From positions 1 through 32,012 of the forward strand of contig DAHVYW010000045.1 of NCBI GenBank assembly GCA_027324025.1: a stretch of DNA of 32,012 nucleotides, read 5' to 3'. Numbering within the stretch: the stretch's first letter is position 1; every line of letters starts with the position of its first letter. Below are positions 15,355 through 22,225 of the stretch, one piece after another. The stretch is from JAJZQD01 sp021847735. GTDB taxonomy: Bacteria; Bacillota; Thermincolia; Thermincolales; UBA2595. The notes below the pieces were generated by a model that had not been told where the DNA came from, made no database searches, and worked only from the letters and a program-made list of their open reading frames with translations. The translations under genes were made by a program, and so were the position numbers.

Positions 15355-15627
15355 GTGAATAAGCAGGAACTAGTTTCCAGTGTTGCAGAAAAATCAGGAT
15401 TAACCAAAAAAGATTCCGAAAAAGCTGTAAACGCCGTATTTGCCAGTATTGAACAAGCGCTTGCCAAGGGTGACAAAGTTCAATTGGTTGGTTTCGGAAC
15501 CTTTGAGGTTCGTAAACGCGCTGCCCGTAAGGGTCGTAACCCGCAAACCGGTGCAGAAATTAAAATTGCCGCCGCCAAAGTTCCCGCTTTTAAAGCAGGA
15601 AAGGCTCTAAAAGACTCCGTTTCTTAG
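15355..15627 (+). CDS. hup: DNA-binding protein HU
   Basis: The 90-residue histone-like nucleoid protein has the expected length and pattern: MNKQELVSSVAEKSGLTKKD, KGDKVQLVGFGTFEVRKRAA, then RKGRNPQTGAEIKIAA with the DNA-intercalating proline of the beta-arm (NPQTG). HU dimers bend and compact DNA. The GTG start follows TAGGAGGGG. It lies between mazG/yabN and rqcP/yabO, an insertion common in clostridia. It has its own terminator and probably its own promoter, suggesting high independent expression. Confidence 0.97.
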   Translation: MNKQELVSSVAEKSGLTKKDSEKAVNAVFASIEQALAKGDKVQLVGFGTFEVRKRAARKGRNPQTGAEIKIAAAKVPAFKAGKALKDSVS

Positions 15628-15634
15628 TAAGACA

Positions 15635-15665
15635 AAATCAGGTTCGTAGGAACCTGATTTTTTTT
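15635..15665 (+). terminator. Intrinsic terminator of hup
   Basis: A perfect 11-bp stem AAATCAGGTTC/GAACCTGATTT (15635-15645, 15650-15660) with a GTAG loop is followed by a run of T residues. Confidence 0.92.
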
Positions 15666-15743
15666 ATACTTCAACAAGTATTATAGAGTGGAGTGTGTCG
15701 ATAAACGAGATCTGTCGGTTATTGGCACAGACTGGAGGTAAAG

Positions 15744-16007
15744 ATGCGGTTAGATAAATTTTTGAAGGTATCAAGGGTTATCAAACGAAGGACATTGGCA
15801 AAAGAGGTCTGCGAAGGGGGCAGGGTGTCAATAAACGGTAAAGTGGCAAAGCCGGGTGCGGTGGTTGCTGCCGGTGATGTACTGGAATTGGATTTTGGTA
15901 CAAAAAGAATCAAAATAGAGGTCCTCAGTACCCCCAACACAGTGCGGGCCGACCAGGCCAAAGACCTTTACCGGGCCCTGGAAGAAACCAAAATAATTGG
16001 TGAATGA
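15744..16007 (+). CDS. rqcP: RqcP (YabO), S4-domain ribosome quality control factor
   Basis: The 87-residue small S4 RNA-binding protein (MRLDKFLKVSRVIKRRTLAK, then VSINGKVAKPGAVVAAGDVL) works with RqcH on stalled 50S subunits to elongate alanine tails. Length, sequence pattern and locus (yabN - yabO - yabP region) fit. The ATG follows CTGGAGG. The 170 bp after it (16008-16179) contain a T-run at 16029-16035 without a strong stem and a GGCCGGT/ACCGGCC hairpin near 16121-16144; nothing else is evident there. Confidence 0.93.
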   Translation: MRLDKFLKVSRVIKRRTLAKEVCEGGRVSINGKVAKPGAVVAAGDVLELDFGTKRIKIEVLSTPNTVRADQAKDLYRALEETKIIGE

Positions 16008-16179
16008 CGATCTAACCCGGTTCAGTTCTTTTTTTCGCCAAAAAGCCTGGGTATATTTAACCCAAAATTTCCACTCATATCTTATTACTTCCCTGGAAAA
16101 TACTATTTACAGTGACAGGGGCCGGTGGAAAACTTAACCGGCCTTCGGCTCCACTGAGGTACTAAGGGGGGAATTTGAG

Positions 16180-17136
16180 TTGAAAATAAATTTTGCCGAC
16201 AAGGCGGTGGCTATCCTGGTTGCGGCCATACTTATTGGCAGTATGACCGGTTGTGCCCCCAAGCAGAAGAAACCGGTACCCAGGAAGATGACCGTCGAAC
16301 CCACAATAAGCCTGTTTGTGAACGAGACGGGTCAGGTCAAACGCCTCCGAATGGAGGAATACATCAAAGGTGTAGTAGCCGCTGAGATGGATACCGAATG
16401 GCCTGCAAATGCTTTGGCGGCCCAGGCAATTTTAGCCCGGACATTCACCTTGAAACAGATTAAGGACAAAGGTGGTGTCCCAAAGCACAGGACCGACGCC
16501 TCAACCAGTGTTGAGGAGTTCCAGGCCTATGACCAGGCCAAAATAAACGACAACGTGCGGCGGGCTGTGGACATGACCCGCGGGGAAGTGGTAAAGTTCC
16601 GGGGGAACTATATAAACGCTTGGTTTAGTGCCTGTGATGGCGGTACAGAGGCTTCGGCAGTGGAAGGGTTGGCGTATCACAGAGAACAAACTCCATACAT
16701 TAAAGCCGGTGTAAAGGATGGGTGTTTGTCTATTACGGTTCCGGAAAACAGGCAGTGGTCCGCTTCCTTCCCATTGAATACGGTACGGGCTGCTGTAGTA
16801 AAGTCCACGGGTACTGACCCGGGTGAGATTAACTCGGCAAATGTTTCTGTGGTAAAGAAAGGCCCATCTGGTAGAGTCGCGGCCTTCAAAATCGGTAAAG
16901 CCACAGTAAGTGGACCGGTCCTAAGATTAGCCCTTGGCAGTGACAAAATGCGCTCGATTTACATTACCGGTTTTTCTGTCCAGGGTTATAATCTGGTAAT
17001 GACAGGCAAAGGATTCGGACATGGGGTCGGGATGTGCCAGTGGGGAGCAAAAAAAATGGCAACCGAAGGCAAAAAGCCCGGAGATATAATCAAGTTCTAT
17101 TTCAAAGGTATTACCATAGAAAAGATGTGGAAGTAG
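16180..17136 (+). CDS. SpoIID/LytB-domain lipoprotein
   Basis: The 318-residue protein has a signal peptide ending in MTGC (C25), so it is probably a lipoprotein, unlike classical SpoIID with its membrane anchor. The SpoIID/LytB domain (about 50-315) begins with LRMEEYIKGVVAAEMDTEWP; the glutamate of AAEM corresponds to the catalytic lytic transglycosylase residue. ALAAQAILARTFTL and the C-terminal GKGFGHGVGMCQWGA motif are typical. The segment normally like HSTSGG reads FSACDGG. SpoIID degrades peptidoglycan during engulfment; this paralogue could act there or in germination. TTG start behind AAGGGGGG. It sits between rqcP and yabP, where Bacillus subtilis has no such gene. The domain call is secure; identity with spoIID itself is not. 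Confidence 0.88.
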   Translation: MKINFADKAVAILVAAILIGSMTGCAPKQKKPVPRKMTVEPTISLFVNETGQVKRLRMEEYIKGVVAAEMDTEWPANALAAQAILARTFTLKQIKDKGGVPKHRTDASTSVEEFQAYDQAKINDNVRRAVDMTRGEVVKFRGNYINAWFSACDGGTEASAVEGLAYHREQTPYIKAGVKDGCLSITVPENRQWSASFPLNTVRAAVVKSTGTDPGEINSANVSVVKKGPSGRVAAFKIGKATVSGPVLRLALGSDKMRSIYITGFSVQGYNLVMTGKGFGHGVGMCQWGAKKMATEGKKPGDIIKFYFKGITIEKMWK

Positions 17137-17137
17137 G

Positions 17138-17392
17138 CTGTCAAAAGACAGCCTGCTTCACTTTTCGCTAAAACGCAAAAGGAAGATGCAGGTGTGTTCC
17201 GGAGAGCGAGGCTGACATCCGCCAACCATCGTCGGGGCTCTTTGCGCTTTAGCGTTTAGAGCCCCGTTGTGCCCTGCGGGTAGATCCGCGTATGCGGGAG
17301 CGGTTTGCCGGCTGAGTTGTTGCTCGCTCGGAGGAATACACCTGCATCTTCCTGGCCCTTTAGCCCAAAACAAAGAGAATGTCTTTTGACAG
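17138..17392 (-). repeat. Palindromic miniature repeat element, copy B
   Basis: Perfect 13-bp outer inverted repeats CTGTCAAAAGACA (17138-17150; partner 17380-17392) and perfect 15-bp inner inverted repeats GGAAGATGCAGGTGT (17181-17195; partner 17338-17352) enclose a core homologous to copy A at 2872-3065 in the opposite orientation, sharing AACAACTCAGCCGGCAAA (complement of 17304-17321). Copy B has about 55 extra bp with a GGGGCTCT/AGAGCCCC hairpin near 17233-17264. The first 18 bp also form a small GGCTGTC-AAAA-GACAGCC hairpin at the end of the upstream gene. It fills most of the 364-bp gap between the SpoIID-like gene and yabP; no ORF in it is credible. Confidence 0.8.
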
Positions 17393-17500
17393 TTGGGAGG
17401 GAAATAAACTGTGGGCATATTATGTCCTGTTGCGGAATATTTATGAAAATAGTAAAGGCATGTTTTACGGAGGTTATCTTTATAAGGAGGGAATATTGTT

Positions 17501-17794
17501 GTGACGGGGCGAGACGAATCTAAAGAGTATAAAATTATAATGACTAACAGGGAAAATGCGGTTATCGAGGGTGTTGAAAATGTAGAAAGCTTCGATGACC
17601 GGGAAATTCTGCTGGAAACAAAAATGGGTTTGCTGGTTCTCAAAGGGCAGAACCTTCATATTATTCAGTTGAACCTCGACGAGGGTACCCTTGTAGTGGA
17701 AGGCCACTGCAAAACCCTCGATTTTATGGATGACAAGAGCGCCAAAGGGATTAAGGGCAAAGGGAAAGGTATTATCCAACGTATATTAAAGTAA
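17501..17794 (+). CDS. yabP: Sporulation protein YabP
   Basis: The 97-residue YabP/YqfC-family beta-rich protein (IIMTNRENAVIEGVENVESF; ILLETKMGLLVLKGQNLHII; GTLVVEGHCKTLDFM) is required with YabQ for proper spore formation; its biochemical role is unknown. The GTG start follows AAGGAGGG (17484-17491) at 9 nt. It precedes yabQ by 29 bp in the usual order. A GCATATT at 17415-17421 matches a sigma-E -35 box, but I find no good -10 behind it, so mother-cell control is expected from the family rather than shown. Confidence 0.92.
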   Translation: MTGRDESKEYKIIMTNRENAVIEGVENVESFDDREILLETKMGLLVLKGQNLHIIQLNLDEGTLVVEGHCKTLDFMDDKSAKGIKGKGKGIIQRILK

Positions 17795-17823
17795 CAAACA
17801 AATAAAGTGAAGGGAGAGGACTG

Positions 17824-18375
17824 ATGCAGTCTCTGGCATCCCAGTTTTATGCCTTTGTCGTCACAATTCTGATGGGCCTTACCATTGGAATGCTTTTTGA
17901 CTTCTACAAGGTCACTAAGGGGATAGCCCGCCCTGGAAAAGTCTTAGGTTATCTGGGTGATTTATTGTTTTGGATAATTTCCACGGTTACGGTCTTCTTC
18001 ATGCTTTTAGTTGGTAACTGGGGTGAAATCCGATTATATGTTGTCATAGGGGTTGCAGTCGGCGCCCTGATTTATATTAAGTTGATGAGCGGTTTTGTTA
18101 TCCGGGCTTTATTTTTTGTCGTTTTTCTGGTTAAGAAGGCAGTGTATTATACCTTAAAGGTGTTGAGTTTCACCTGGTTCGTGTTGATTTATCCCTTTAT
18201 TCTGATTAAAAAAATCATAATTATTCCCGTCGGTTATCTCGGGACAGCCTACACGGGAACCTGCCGTTTCATCAGGCGCCATGTAAGACACATGTTACTG
18301 GAACCGGCAAGTCGTCAGGCCGCTACAGTTAAAAATAAAATTAAACAAATGGTCATATCCCGGTTTAAAAAATAG
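17824..18375 (+). CDS. yabQ: Spore cortex biosynthesis protein YabQ
   Basis: The 183-residue membrane protein has about four to five hydrophobic segments (SLASQFYAFVVTILMGLTIG; GDLLFWIISTVTVFFMLLVG; LYVVIGVAVGALIYIKLM; two more to about 145) and a basic C-terminal tail. YabQ localises to the outer forespore membrane and is needed for cortex formation. The ATG follows GGGAGAGGA. It is in an operon with yabP. No terminator is evident after it; the next 130 bp carry a DnaA-box-like cluster. Confidence 0.92.
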   Translation: MQSLASQFYAFVVTILMGLTIGMLFDFYKVTKGIARPGKVLGYLGDLLFWIISTVTVFFMLLVGNWGEIRLYVVIGVAVGALIYIKLMSGFVIRALFFVVFLVKKAVYYTLKVLSFTWFVLIYPFILIKKIIIIPVGYLGTAYTGTCRFIRRHVRHMLLEPASRQAATVKNKIKQMVISRFKK

Positions 18376-18447
18376 CCCGAGGAGATATTTTTTAATTCTA
18401 AAAAGAGGAATTGCAGATTCCATGTAGAATCAATAAAAGTACTAATA

Positions 18448-18479
18448 TTGTACACAGTTTGTACACAGATTGTGGATAA
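18448..18479 (+). promoter_or_regulatory. Cluster of three DnaA-box-like sites
   Basis: TTGTACACA at 18448-18456 and again at 18459-18467 (each 8 of 9 to the TTATNCACA consensus), 11 bp apart, followed by TGTGGATAA at 18471-18479, which is the exact complement of the strong box TTATCCACA. They lie 28-59 bp upstream of the HTH gene that begins the divIC unit. The surroundings are AT-rich (18391-18450). Confidence 0.6.
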
Positions 18480-18506
18480 CTACAGCAAGCCGGTAGGTGA
18501 CGGCAG

Positions 18507-18740
18507 ATGAAAATTGAAATCAGGGGCGCTGAAAAACTCAGTTTTAGGGAGCGCCAGGTGGTAACTCTTAAAGAGATGGGTTATTCCAATGACAAAATAT
18601 CCAAAAAACTAGGGTTAACAAGCAGTACAGTGGCAACCCTGTTTAACCGCGCTAGGAACAAGGGTTACGGGGTGGTAATCATTATACCGGGCAACGCCTT
18701 GGGGTTATTTGGACCGGAGGAAGAGGAAGGTGATTCCTGA
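18507..18740 (+). CDS. Small helix-turn-helix protein, sigma-70 region 4 / LuxR-like
   Basis: The 77-residue protein is essentially a single HTH: LSFRERQVVTLKEMGYSNDK then ISKKLGLTSSTVATLFNRAR resembles sigma region 4.2 or LuxR-type recognition helices (residues about 10-52). The tail GYGVVIIIPGNALGLFGPEEEEGDS is short, hydrophobic then acidic. No sigma region 2 or response-regulator domain exists, so it is a free-standing DNA-binding module. The ATG follows GTAGGTGA. Its stop overlaps the divIC start (TGATG), so the two are coupled. In Bacillus subtilis yabQ and divIC are adjacent without it. Its targets are unknown. Confidence 0.8.
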   Translation: MKIEIRGAEKLSFRERQVVTLKEMGYSNDKISKKLGLTSSTVATLFNRARNKGYGVVIIIPGNALGLFGPEEEEGDS

Positions 18741-19153
18741 TGGTTTTATCGGCAAAAGTTAAAAAGGCTCCAAAAATAATGGACATGCCCACTTCCAGCA
18801 GGCAGCCCAAACGGAAAAAGGTAAGATTCAAACTTAAAGGCCCCGCTGTAATTATGCTTATATTGTTAGGATTTATTTTTTATTCCTTTGGCGGTCAAAT
18901 GGTGGAAATGTACAATGTCCAGCATGAATTAACAAACATCCAGGCTCAAATTGATGAGTTTCGCGTCAAAAACGCGGATCTCCGTAAACAGGTAGAGCAG
19001 CTCAACTCCGACGCCTATATAGAAAGGGAGGCCCGGGAGAAACTTGGACTGGTCAAACCCGGTGAGAAGATAATTTTGGAGGCAAAACCGGGTGCAAAGG
19101 GAAGTACTATCCCGAAAGCATCCAAAAAGCCTAATCTTAATAATGTACATTAA
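18740..19153 (+). CDS. divIC: Septum formation initiator DivIC/FtsB
   Basis: The 137-residue bitopic membrane protein has a basic cytoplasmic N-terminus (RQPKRKKVRFKLKG), one membrane segment (about residues 34-52; AVIMLILLGFIFYSF) and an extracytoplasmic coiled coil (about 53-90; HELTNIQAQIDEFRVKNADL and on to LRKQVEQLNSD) ending in the conserved AREKLGLVKPGE. DivIC pairs with FtsL in the division complex. ATG overlaps the upstream HTH gene. Its locus before yabR matches Bacillus subtilis. Confidence 0.93.
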   Translation: MVLSAKVKKAPKIMDMPTSSRQPKRKKVRFKLKGPAVIMLILLGFIFYSFGGQMVEMYNVQHELTNIQAQIDEFRVKNADLRKQVEQLNSDAYIEREAREKLGLVKPGEKIILEAKPGAKGSTIPKASKKPNLNNVH

Positions 19154-19167
19154 CAATAATCCACATC

Positions 19168-19196
19168 TTGACACTGTAAACCTGTTCAGGTATAAT
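19168..19196 (+). promoter_or_regulatory. Consensus sigma-A promoter for yabR
   Basis: TTGACA (19168-19173), exactly 17 nt, TATAAT (19191-19196): a perfect match to the vegetative consensus, 65 bp before yabR. It starts 15 bp after divIC. Confidence 0.92.
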
Positions 19197-19261
19197 TTGA
19201 TTGACCAATTATGGCTGATTTTATGTATCTTTAATGCTTCTAAGGAGGATTTTTTAGGTTT

Positions 19262-19687
19262 ATGTCAATTGAGGTAGGTAGCATCATTGAAGGTGTGGTT
19301 ACAGGTATCACCAACTTCGGGGCATTCATTGAACTGCCGGGTGGTCAGACAGGGCTGGTTCATATCTCTGAAGTGGCTGATGCGTACGTGAGGGACGTCA
19401 AGGATTACCTTAAGGATAAAGACCGGGTAATGGTTAAGGTAATAGCAATAGACAAAGGCAAGGTCGGCCTGTCCATTAAACAGGCTCAGGCTACTCTTGT
19501 TCCTACTGCACCGAAACCGGCTTATACCCACCCGCCCAGAAGGAACGATCGTTTTGAAAGAAGGGAAGCCCCCAGCTTTGAAGACCGATTGTCAAAATTT
19601 ATGAAAGAAAGTGACGAAAAGCAGCTGGAAGTTCGTCGCAGCACCGATGCCAAAAGAGGTGGCAGAGGTTCTAAGAAGCCATTTTAA
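19262..19687 (+). CDS. yabR: S1 RNA-binding domain protein YabR
   Basis: The 141-residue protein has an N-terminal S1/OB-fold (MSIEVGSIIEGVVTGITNFG, then AFIELPGGQTGLVHISEVAD; about 1-72) and a charged, basic, probably disordered C-terminal tail. Family members act as general stress or translation-associated proteins; the exact role is open. AAGGAGG lies at 19242-19248, 13 nt before the ATG, which is longer than usual; a closer TAGG (19255-19258) is weak. The sequence MSIEVGS matches the family start, so ATG 19262 is kept. It has its own strong sigma-A promoter and a terminator overlapping its stop. Confidence 0.9.
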   Translation: MSIEVGSIIEGVVTGITNFGAFIELPGGQTGLVHISEVADAYVRDVKDYLKDKDRVMVKVIAIDKGKVGLSIKQAQATLVPTAPKPAYTHPPRRNDRFERREAPSFEDRLSKFMKESDEKQLEVRRSTDAKRGGRGSKKPF

Positions 19688-19711
19688 GCGCCGTTTACCG
19701 GTGCTTTTTTT
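19687..19711 (+). terminator. Intrinsic terminator of yabR
   Basis: AGCGCCG (19687-19693) pairs with CGGTGCT (19699-19705; one G-T) on a 5-nt loop, then a run of T residues. A second GC-rich hairpin (GGCCGG/CCGGCC) at about 19733-19749 directly precedes the ppx ribosome site. Confidence 0.75.
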
Positions 19712-19767
19712 GTCCTACAAGAAAGTATAACGGCCGGCTGCCCGGCCGCCCGGGAAGGGTGATTGGT

Positions 19768-20661
19768 TTGCGGACTGCAGTAGTGGACGTAGGGACAAAC
19801 ACAACCAGGTTGCTGATTGCAAAAATATTATCCGGGGAAGTCCGGGTAATAAAGACCGGAATGATTACGACCAGGTTAGGCGAAGGAATCGGCAGGCAGC
19901 CTTACCTCCTTGGGCCGGCCATAGAGCGAACCGTCGAAGCCCTCCTAAACTTCAGGAAAATAATACAGGAAACAGGGGCGGAGAAGGTACTTGCGGTGGC
20001 GACCAGTGCCGTGCGTGATGCCGCCAATCAGGCGGAATTTTTGCAGGAAGTGAAAAACCGGGTAGGATGGGACATCCGGGTTTTACCAGGGACCGAAGAA
20101 GCGGAGTTGAGTTACCTGGGGGCCTCCTGCGGTCTGAAGACAGGTATTTCGGAGCCATTAGTCATTGATATCGGTGGAGGCAGTACGGAATTCATCTGGC
20201 GCGGAACGAACGGCTTGAATGGCACCAGTGTCAGACTGGGGGCCGTCAGAATGACAGAAAATGACTGCACTCTGGCAAATATTAAAGAAATGTTAGCCCG
20301 GCTGCTTTCTTCCGTTAAGGAGCGGGGTATAAGAAATCTGGTAGGTGTGGGGGGAACACTGACAACACTGGCAGCTGTGGACCAAAAACTGGAGGAGTAC
20401 GACCCGGACAAAGTACACGGTTATTTTCTAAAGCGACAAAAGGTTGAACAGATTCTTGGCCGGTTTGAGAAAATGACGTTGGACGAACGGAAACAGGTGC
20501 CTGGCCTTCAGCCGGAGAGGGCAGATATAGTAACGGCCGGCGTGAGGATAGCACTGGCAGTCATGGAAGGACTGGATGCGGAGGGGGTCACTGTAAGTGA
20601 AACAGGTATCATGCACGGGATTCTCTACAAGGATTTGAAGGCAGAAAAGAATTTTTTCTGA
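19768..20661 (+). CDS. ppx: Ppx/GppA-family exopolyphosphatase/pppGpp phosphohydrolase
   Basis: The 297-residue protein has the ASKHA fold of Ppx/GppA: phosphate-1 motif VVDVGTNTTRLLIA near the N-terminus, AVATSAVRDAANQ (about 80), LPGTEEAELSYLGA, phosphate-2 motif VIDIGGGSTEFIW (about 133-145), and GVGGTLTTLAA (about 193-203). It is about 300 residues, the short form lacking the C-terminal HD domain. Substrate (polyphosphate or pppGpp) cannot be told from sequence. TTG 19768 is preferred because GGGAAGGGTGAT precedes it and the protein then begins MRTAVVDVGTN; GTG 19759 would lie within that site. It is not part of the Bacillus subtilis version of this locus. Confidence 0.88.
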   Translation: MRTAVVDVGTNTTRLLIAKILSGEVRVIKTGMITTRLGEGIGRQPYLLGPAIERTVEALLNFRKIIQETGAEKVLAVATSAVRDAANQAEFLQEVKNRVGWDIRVLPGTEEAELSYLGASCGLKTGISEPLVIDIGGGSTEFIWRGTNGLNGTSVRLGAVRMTENDCTLANIKEMLARLLSSVKERGIRNLVGVGGTLTTLAAVDQKLEEYDPDKVHGYFLKRQKVEQILGRFEKMTLDERKQVPGLQPERADIVTAGVRIALAVMEGLDAEGVTVSETGIMHGILYKDLKAEKNFF

Positions 20662-20695
20662 ACCTTAAAGTTTTTGTTAAGTTTGGGGAATTAAA

Positions 20696-20725
20696 GCATA
20701 TATTTATTAAAGACCGGGAAGATAA
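20696..20725 (+). promoter_or_regulatory. Candidate sigma-F promoter for the first unknown gene of the accessory block
   Basis: GCATA (20696-20700), 15 nt, GGGAAGATAA (20716-20725) fits the sigma-F pattern GYWTA-N15-GGNRANAHTR with one mismatch. The start codon is 25 bp downstream, with GAAGGGGG between. Confidence 0.5.
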
Positions 20726-20750
20726 AGTTTTCTGATGAAGGGGGTTTGGC

Positions 20751-21620
20751 ATGAACCGGCATGCGGAACCGGAATACCGCCGGTATACTGCTGTCCTTCG
20801 GGAAGATGATAGAAATTATGCCGTTTCCCCGACCAAACGACCCAGAGGAAAAGCGACTATTGAAATAAATGGGAATGAAGGTTTGCTGAAATGTTCGGTA
20901 AAAAACCTGCGTTCGGCACCCCAGGAGGGAACCCCAGCATACGGGGTATGGCTTGTCAGCCAGGACGCCGGTCAAATAACCCCTGTTTTGGCAGGGACTA
21001 TTTCAATTAGTGAGGAGGGGGTAGGGGAAAGCAGCTGGAGCTTTGTGGCTGACAATGTATATGAGACTGCATTGGACATTGATTCTTTCATTACTTTGGA
21101 AGTCGGAGTTAAGACACCCAGCAACGATTTACCCGGACACAGGGTTCTAATCGGGCAATTGGAGCTTGAAGAGGTTAATTTTTCGGAAGAGCCCACAATG
21201 GAGAAAGTCGCACCCTTTGGTCAGGGGTTACCATTTTACCAGTGGTGGAAGTTCTACCCGGGTTATTTCAATGATTGGATGTATTATCCTATTCAGCCAA
21301 TTACTCAGGCTTGTTCAGGAAGTTTTGGTGATTTTCAGACCGGGCCTGTTTTTCAAGGTCACCAACTCATTGGCCTTCAATATGACCAAAAGGGTGCCAT
21401 TAAGTTTTTGGTACACGGGATTCCAGGCAGGTTTTGCCTGCGGGATCAACCTTACGGAGGTGCAACCGGTTATATTTACTGGCACCCTTTACCGGGACAA
21501 CAATATAGGGCAGGAGATTACGGTTACTGGTTAATCCATATAGACCCAATAACCGGGGAGGTGGTATTTCCGCAAAGGGCGACTAAACCGCCCGATTGCG
21601 AACAGTGCAACAGACACTAG
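20751..21620 (+). CDS. Unrecognised protein, WW-motif paralogue 1
   Basis: The 289-residue protein is one I do not recognise. It has no signal peptide or membrane segment. Residues about 30-145 look like a beta-sandwich (RGKATIEINGNEGLLKCSV; YGVWLVSQDAG; GTISISEEGVGESSW). A motif KVAPFGQGLPFYQWWKF (152-168) follows, then an aromatic, glycine-rich C-terminal domain (about 200-275; HQLIGLQYDQKGAIKFLVHG; GATGYIYWHPLPGQQYRAGD; YGYWLIHIDPITGEVVFP). The tail has CEQC. The gene at 22226 shares the start pattern (P-x-Y-R-x-Y), the beta domain and the WW motif, so they are paralogues. ATG follows GAAGGGGG. The upstream sigma-F-like promoter and the spoIIE neighbourhood suggest a spore role, which is inference. 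Confidence 0.85.
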   Translation: MNRHAEPEYRRYTAVLREDDRNYAVSPTKRPRGKATIEINGNEGLLKCSVKNLRSAPQEGTPAYGVWLVSQDAGQITPVLAGTISISEEGVGESSWSFVADNVYETALDIDSFITLEVGVKTPSNDLPGHRVLIGQLELEEVNFSEEPTMEKVAPFGQGLPFYQWWKFYPGYFNDWMYYPIQPITQACSGSFGDFQTGPVFQGHQLIGLQYDQKGAIKFLVHGIPGRFCLRDQPYGGATGYIYWHPLPGQQYRAGDYGYWLIHIDPITGEVVFPQRATKPPDCEQCNRH

Positions 21621-21670
21621 AGGTTGACGAACTGCCTGCTTATCGGCTTGTTAACAAACCAAAAAATTAC

Positions 21671-21752
21671 GGCTAATCCAGTTATTTGGCCGCCCCGGCC
21701 GGTTAAAAACCGGCTGGTGGTCCGGCCCAAGTAAATGAATTAGCCTTTTTTT
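21671..21752 (+). terminator. Branched hairpin terminator between converging genes
   Basis: Outer arms GGCTAAT (21671-21677) and ATTAGCC (21739-21745), continuing imperfectly inward, enclose an inner stem CCGGCCGGTT/AACCGGCTGG (21695-21704, 21708-21717). Seven T residues follow. It ends transcripts of the preceding + strand gene and abuts the 3' end of the minus-strand gene at 21755. Confidence 0.7.
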
Positions 21753-21754
21753 AG

Positions 21755-22066
21755 TCATAGGGAATGCAGTTTAACGCTCTTAGAGGGAACCCCTACGGCC
21801 GGACCGGAATGCTGGCAGCGGGGGGCGCTGACTATCGTCAGGCTGTTAAGGATTACTGATGTTTCCGTTGTTTTGTCTTCCACCGTAACCTTATTGGTAA
21901 GTTCCAGCCGGGGGACAAAAACAGAAACTTCGTGAAGGGCTGGGATCAACATTCTTCTAATGACCTTTACGCGCATACCGTAAAGGGTAATTTCCACCTC
22001 ATCGTCGGACACGGTGGCTTTTTTATGACGGGAAAACCATTTCTTGATTTGCGAGAGCAATTTCAA
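21755..22066 (-). CDS. Small hypothetical protein on the minus strand
   Basis: The 103-residue protein has a basic N-terminus (KKWFSRHKK) followed by an alternating beta-like stretch (VEITLYGMRVKVIRRMLIPA; HEVSVFVPRLELTNKVTVED; SVILNSLTIVSAP) and a small polar tail. No family is recognised. The TTG start has AAGGGGG 10 nt upstream, and a sigma-G/F-like promoter is placed just behind it. No competing ORF occupies the 600-bp interval between the two paralogues. It is the only minus-strand gene in the second half of the window. The beta pattern, ribosome site, promoter and terminator together favour a real gene; no function can be assigned. Confidence 0.6.
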   Translation of the reverse strand: MKLLSQIKKWFSRHKKATVSDDEVEITLYGMRVKVIRRMLIPALHEVSVFVPRLELTNKVTVEDKTTETSVILNSLTIVSAPRCQHSGPAVGVPSKSVKLHSL

Positions 22067-22086
22067 TCAAAACACCCCCTTAACAT

Positions 22087-22116
22087 TATATTGGGGATTG
22101 TGGTCAAAGGTTAAGC
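22087..22116 (-). promoter_or_regulatory. Candidate sigma-G/F promoter for the minus-strand gene
   Basis: On the minus strand: GCTTA (complement of 22112-22116), exactly 18 nt, CAATATA (complement of 22087-22093). The -10 is identical to that before the prsW-fin pair, and the spacing is the same. One mismatch each to the sigma-G -35 and -10; the -35 fits sigma-F perfectly. Confidence 0.4.
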
Positions 22117-22225
22117 AAAGGCTGATTGAATCGCCTGAACGGTAAACTAAAGTAACCTATAACTCCCGGTATTAATATACTGATAAAAGAATGGCCAGTA
22201 AAATAAAAGGAAGGGAAGGTATGTA

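Noticed and set aside
15697..15716. Two TGTCG motifs before rqcP as Spo0A boxes
   Set aside because: Neither is a full TGTCGAA match, no suitable promoter is beside them, and rqcP is not a known Spo0A target.
16050..16179. Sigma-E promoter before the SpoIID-like gene (TCATATC and AATACTAT)
   Set aside because: The spacing is about 17 nt where sigma-E needs about 14, so the two boxes do not form a proper promoter.
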